In this document: piece by piece, positions 5,537-7,483 of the stretch | Position numbering within the stretch: the stretch's first letter is position 1 | Layout of the letters: every line of letters begins with the position of its first letter | Assembly: GCA_021828245.1 (NCBI GenBank) | Contig: JAKASC010000115.1 | Location: 1 to 7,483, forward strand | Length of the DNA: 7,483 bases | Direction: 5' to 3' | Source: Acidobacteriota bacterium | GTDB lineage: Bacteria; Acidobacteriota; Terriglobia; UBA7540 | Translations under genes and position numbers: made by a program | The notes under the pieces: generated by a model | Told to the model about the DNA's origin: nothing | Database searches by the model: none | Seen by the model: the letters and a program-made list of their open reading frames with translations, nothing else

Positions 5537-6532
5537 TTATTTCAGTCGCAGCGTTTGAGAAAGAACCCGAAGATTTTTATTGAGACGGACTTGAGCCGAC
5601 ATGGGCTTCCGGTCCGTGCCAGGAGCGACAAAGCGCAGGTCTTGGACCGTGACAACCCAACCGCTGCGCGACGAACGAACCCGAGCCCAAGGAAAGCGAG
5701 CGAAAGACATAAAAACCTTCAAGGTTCGGGTTTTTAGGGCTGCCCTCAGTGGGGCTGAAGGGTTGGGTTTGTAGTAGATCCGTTCGCTTTCGGTATCGAG
5801 TTCCCCGTTCAAGGAGTTGATGGGCGCGACCTCAATGGCGGTCGGCGTTTCCGCTACGCCAATCCATTCGAACGGATTGGCTAGGGTAGGAAAGGCCGCG
5901 ACAGCCTCCGCCTCCTGGCCGTGGTACGTTCGAGATTGAAGGGCGGTCAAGGCACGCCGATGGCTTGCCCAGCGCAAGCTCAAGAGACCTGCCACCAACG
6001 CCAGAGCGACTAACGCTCCGGACTGCATAGAGCCACGACGTGCCCCCACTTCCTCAGAAACCAGCCTTAGCAGGGCTGGCAGGCCGAGGCCCACCAGCAA
6101 AAGCGCGAGCAGAACGGGATCGGTGGCGAACTCGATGTCGGCGGCGTACCAGCGCGCACTCCACGGCCAAAATAACTGAACACCGTAGGAATTCGCGAGG
6201 TCCAAAAGTAGGTGACTGCCTGCCGCCGCCCAGCAGCCGAGCAATAACCACTTGGCATTCAAAGGCGGAGCATGGCGCGCGGGCGGTCGGTTCTTCCGGA
6301 GGGCGTAAATGACGCCTGCCGTCAAAGCACCCAGCAGCGTCGTGCCGAGCAGCGAATCTGCAGGGCCACGATGGAACTGAAGATAGGCCAGCTTGCCCCA
6401 GGCTCGGGAGACAACATCCAGGTCGGCGAGGTTGGCGGCCACCAAAAGCGCCAGCGTGGCATCACGAGTTTTGCGCTTAAAACCCGCCTCGCTCAGGGAA
6501 AGGGCCGTCAGGGTCTGGGTGACTGGATCCAT
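5537..6532 (-). CDS. YdjM/DUF457-type membrane protein, putative metal-dependent hydrolase with altered His sites
   Basis: This 331-aa inner-membrane protein belongs to the YdjM/DUF457 group (often named membrane-bound metal-dependent hydrolase; biochemical role poorly established). Recognised in order are MDPVTQTLT at the N-terminus, ANLADLDVVS (33-42), HRGPADSLLG (54-63), GSHLLLDLANSYGVQLFWPWS (105-125) and YAADIEFATDPVLL (129-142). About five hydrophobic segments (roughly 25-40, 60-77, 94-112, 138-158, 170-187) precede a soluble C-terminal domain (about 200-331). Usual relatives read MDPVTH and HRGxTHS; here those histidines are Gln6 and Asp59. H54, H107, D111 and D132 remain. The start at 6532 is chosen because MDPVT is the family's normal beginning, although no clear ribosome-binding site is visible. 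It lies 82 bp downstream of the lipid kinase on the same strand and could be co-transcribed with it. Confidence 0.85.
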   Translation of the reverse strand: MDPVTQTLTALSLSEAGFKRKTRDATLALLVAANLADLDVVSRAWGKLAYLQFHRGPADSLLGTTLLGALTAGVIYALRKNRPPARHAPPLNAKWLLLGCWAAAGSHLLLDLANSYGVQLFWPWSARWYAADIEFATDPVLLALLLVGLGLPALLRLVSEEVGARRGSMQSGALVALALVAGLLSLRWASHRRALTALQSRTYHGQEAEAVAAFPTLANPFEWIGVAETPTAIEVAPINSLNGELDTESERIYYKPNPSAPLRAALKTRTLKVFMSFARFPWARVRSSRSGWVVTVQDLRFVAPGTDRKPMSAQVRLNKNLRVLSQTLRLK

Positions 6533-6614
6533 GGGATGGAGTAAACCAATGAGTCGCCGTAACCCCCACGGACGGCACGGTGCGTCGCCCTGCCGAGCGC
6601 GGCCACGCCGATCT

Positions 6615-7483
6615 TCAAGGAGCCATCAGCGTGAGAGCTTCCGGCACAGCATCAAAAACGACGGGCAGTTGCCCGACCAATTCTCCGTCCAGCTCGAAGT
6701 AAATCACGGATTCAGGAGTGGCGGGTTGGCAGCTTAAGCTGACGCTCTCCACGAAAGCCACGTCTTTGAGCCGGGTGTGCTGTCTGAAGATAAGAGCCAG
6801 CGCGTAGGTTAGATATCGCACCCGCGCCGCACTCTGGAACAGGCAGCCGGTCAACGCGGGTTTGAAGAAATCGGCTTGAGGAGCGATTTGAAACCATCCG
6901 CCGTAAAGACGAGTGCGCTGCGCGACGACGAACGTGGCGGCATAGTCCCTGCCGTCGGCCCGGCAGATAAATTTTGGAAACCGATAGCGCCATACCTGTT
7001 CGAGGGCTTCCCCCACGTAGGCCATGACGCCCAGCCGAACCTTGTAATCGAGTGACAACTCGCGGATAACTTGTGCGTCGAAGCCCGCCCCCGCCAGCGA
7101 GAGGAAATAACGCTCGTGGGGACGGCCGTCCACGCTCCATCGGGCCCTGCCGAGCGGAATCGGGCGTGGCCGCCAGTCCGGAAGGCGCTCCGCGGCCGCC
7201 ACCGGATGCTGGGGCAATCCCAATTCTCGGGCCAAGGTGTTGGCGGTTCCTCCGGGTAAGACGGCCAGGGGAATCGCGCGCCCGGCTATGCCATTGACGG
7301 CTTCGTTAATGGTCCCGTCGCCCCCACACACAATCACCATTTCGAGGCCTCGAACTAACGCTTGCCGAGCGAATTCCTTGGCGCTGCCCTGGCCCGCCGT
7401 TTTCACCACTTCGGTTTCGATGCCCGCGCGGCGCAAGATGGCGACGGCGGAGCGCATTTCCTCCCGCCTGCGAGCCGGATTGC
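6615..7483 (-). CDS. Diacylglycerol kinase-family lipid kinase (YegS/BmrU-like), N-terminus beyond window
   Basis: This is a soluble or membrane-associated lipid kinase of the DAGK catalytic family, using a nucleotide triphosphate to phosphorylate diacylglycerol or a related lipid. Numbered from the ATG at 7457, GGDGTINEAVNGI (45-57) is the nucleotide-binding signature and LPGGTANTLARELGLP (67-82) the second conserved block. SLAGAGFDAQVI (120-131) opens the C-terminal beta-rich domain, and YFELDGELVG (253-262) carries the conserved DGE near the end. The ATG at 7457 is not the true start: the frame stays open to the window edge and reads N-P-A-R-R-R-E-E just before it, matching the NPxxR/G element at the start of this family. 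Only about 10-15 residues should be missing. Possible roles are recycling of diacylglycerol or making lipid precursors; the substrate cannot be read. Confidence 0.93.
   Translation of the reverse strand, partial: NPARRREEMRSAVAILRRAGIETEVVKTAGQGSAKEFARQALVRGLEMVIVCGGDGTINEAVNGIAGRAIPLAVLPGGTANTLARELGLPQHPVAAAERLPDWRPRPIPLGRARWSVDGRPHERYFLSLAGAGFDAQVIRELSLDYKVRLGVMAYVGEALEQVWRYRFPKFICRADGRDYAATFVVAQRTRLYGGWFQIAPQADFFKPALTGCLFQSAARVRYLTYALALIFRQHTRLKDVAFVESVSLSCQPATPESVIYFELDGELVGQLPVVFDAVPEALTLMAP

Noticed and set aside
6393..6737. 114-codon + strand frame bridging the YdjM-type and kinase genes
   Set aside because: It overlaps two well-supported minus-strand genes, is rich in Arg and Ser, and has no domain.
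6712..7140. 142-codon minus-strand frame inside the lipid kinase gene
   Set aside because: It overlaps the DAGK gene in another frame on the same strand, is arginine-rich and has no recognisable motif.
1..7483. CRISPR array, insertion sequence, toxin-antitoxin or phage-defence module
   Set aside because: I saw no regularly spaced repeats, transposase or terminal inverted repeats, and no small paired gene set. The genes present are ordinary metabolic or membrane families.

Overview
The window is a stretch of GC-rich bacterial chromosome carrying seven recognisable protein genes. Two of them run off the ends of the window. I see no rRNA, tRNA, CRISPR array, transposase or phage gene. The gene mix is a prokaryotic inward-rectifier K+ channel, a lone type IV pilin-like protein of the style common in Acidobacteriota, a VTT protein with an LLPPPLPFKPF signature, and a YdjM-type membrane protein. 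It suggests a free-living environmental bacterium, with Acidobacteriota or Verrucomicrobiota as my best guesses. That assignment is inference from protein style only.

Left part (1-3346, all + strand): a KirBac-type potassium channel lacking only its extreme N-terminus (3-887) is followed by a beta-phosphoglucomutase-like HAD phosphatase (1042-1725) and an M20-family metallopeptidase/dipeptidase (start set to 1973 by a good Shine-Dalgarno; ends 3346). Gaps of 154 and 247 bp and a strong inverted repeat at the channel's stop codon suggest separate transcription units.

Middle part (3347-4881): about 610 bp (3347-3957) has no gene I can defend, although several frames on both strands stay open between about 3525 and 3882. 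A minus-strand pilin-like gene follows (3958-4458). The intergenic region between it and the divergent VTT gene contains two adjacent inverted repeats (4632-4664 and 4669-4693).

Right part (4882-7483): the VTT/DedA-like membrane protein on the + strand converges, with a 10-bp gap, on two minus-strand genes: a YdjM/DUF457-type membrane protein (5537-6532) and, upstream of it, a diacylglycerol-kinase-type lipid kinase whose N-terminus lies beyond the window. VTT proteins move lipids across membranes and DAGK enzymes phosphorylate lipids, so this end may have a membrane-lipid theme; the link is inferred from proximity. The oddest protein-level observation is that the YdjM-type protein has lost two of the family's usual histidines (positions 6 and 59) and keeps the rest. 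I found no convincing new multi-gene system. The best candidates for follow-up are that substituted protein, the gene-free 3347-3957 block, and the palindromes between the pilin and VTT genes.
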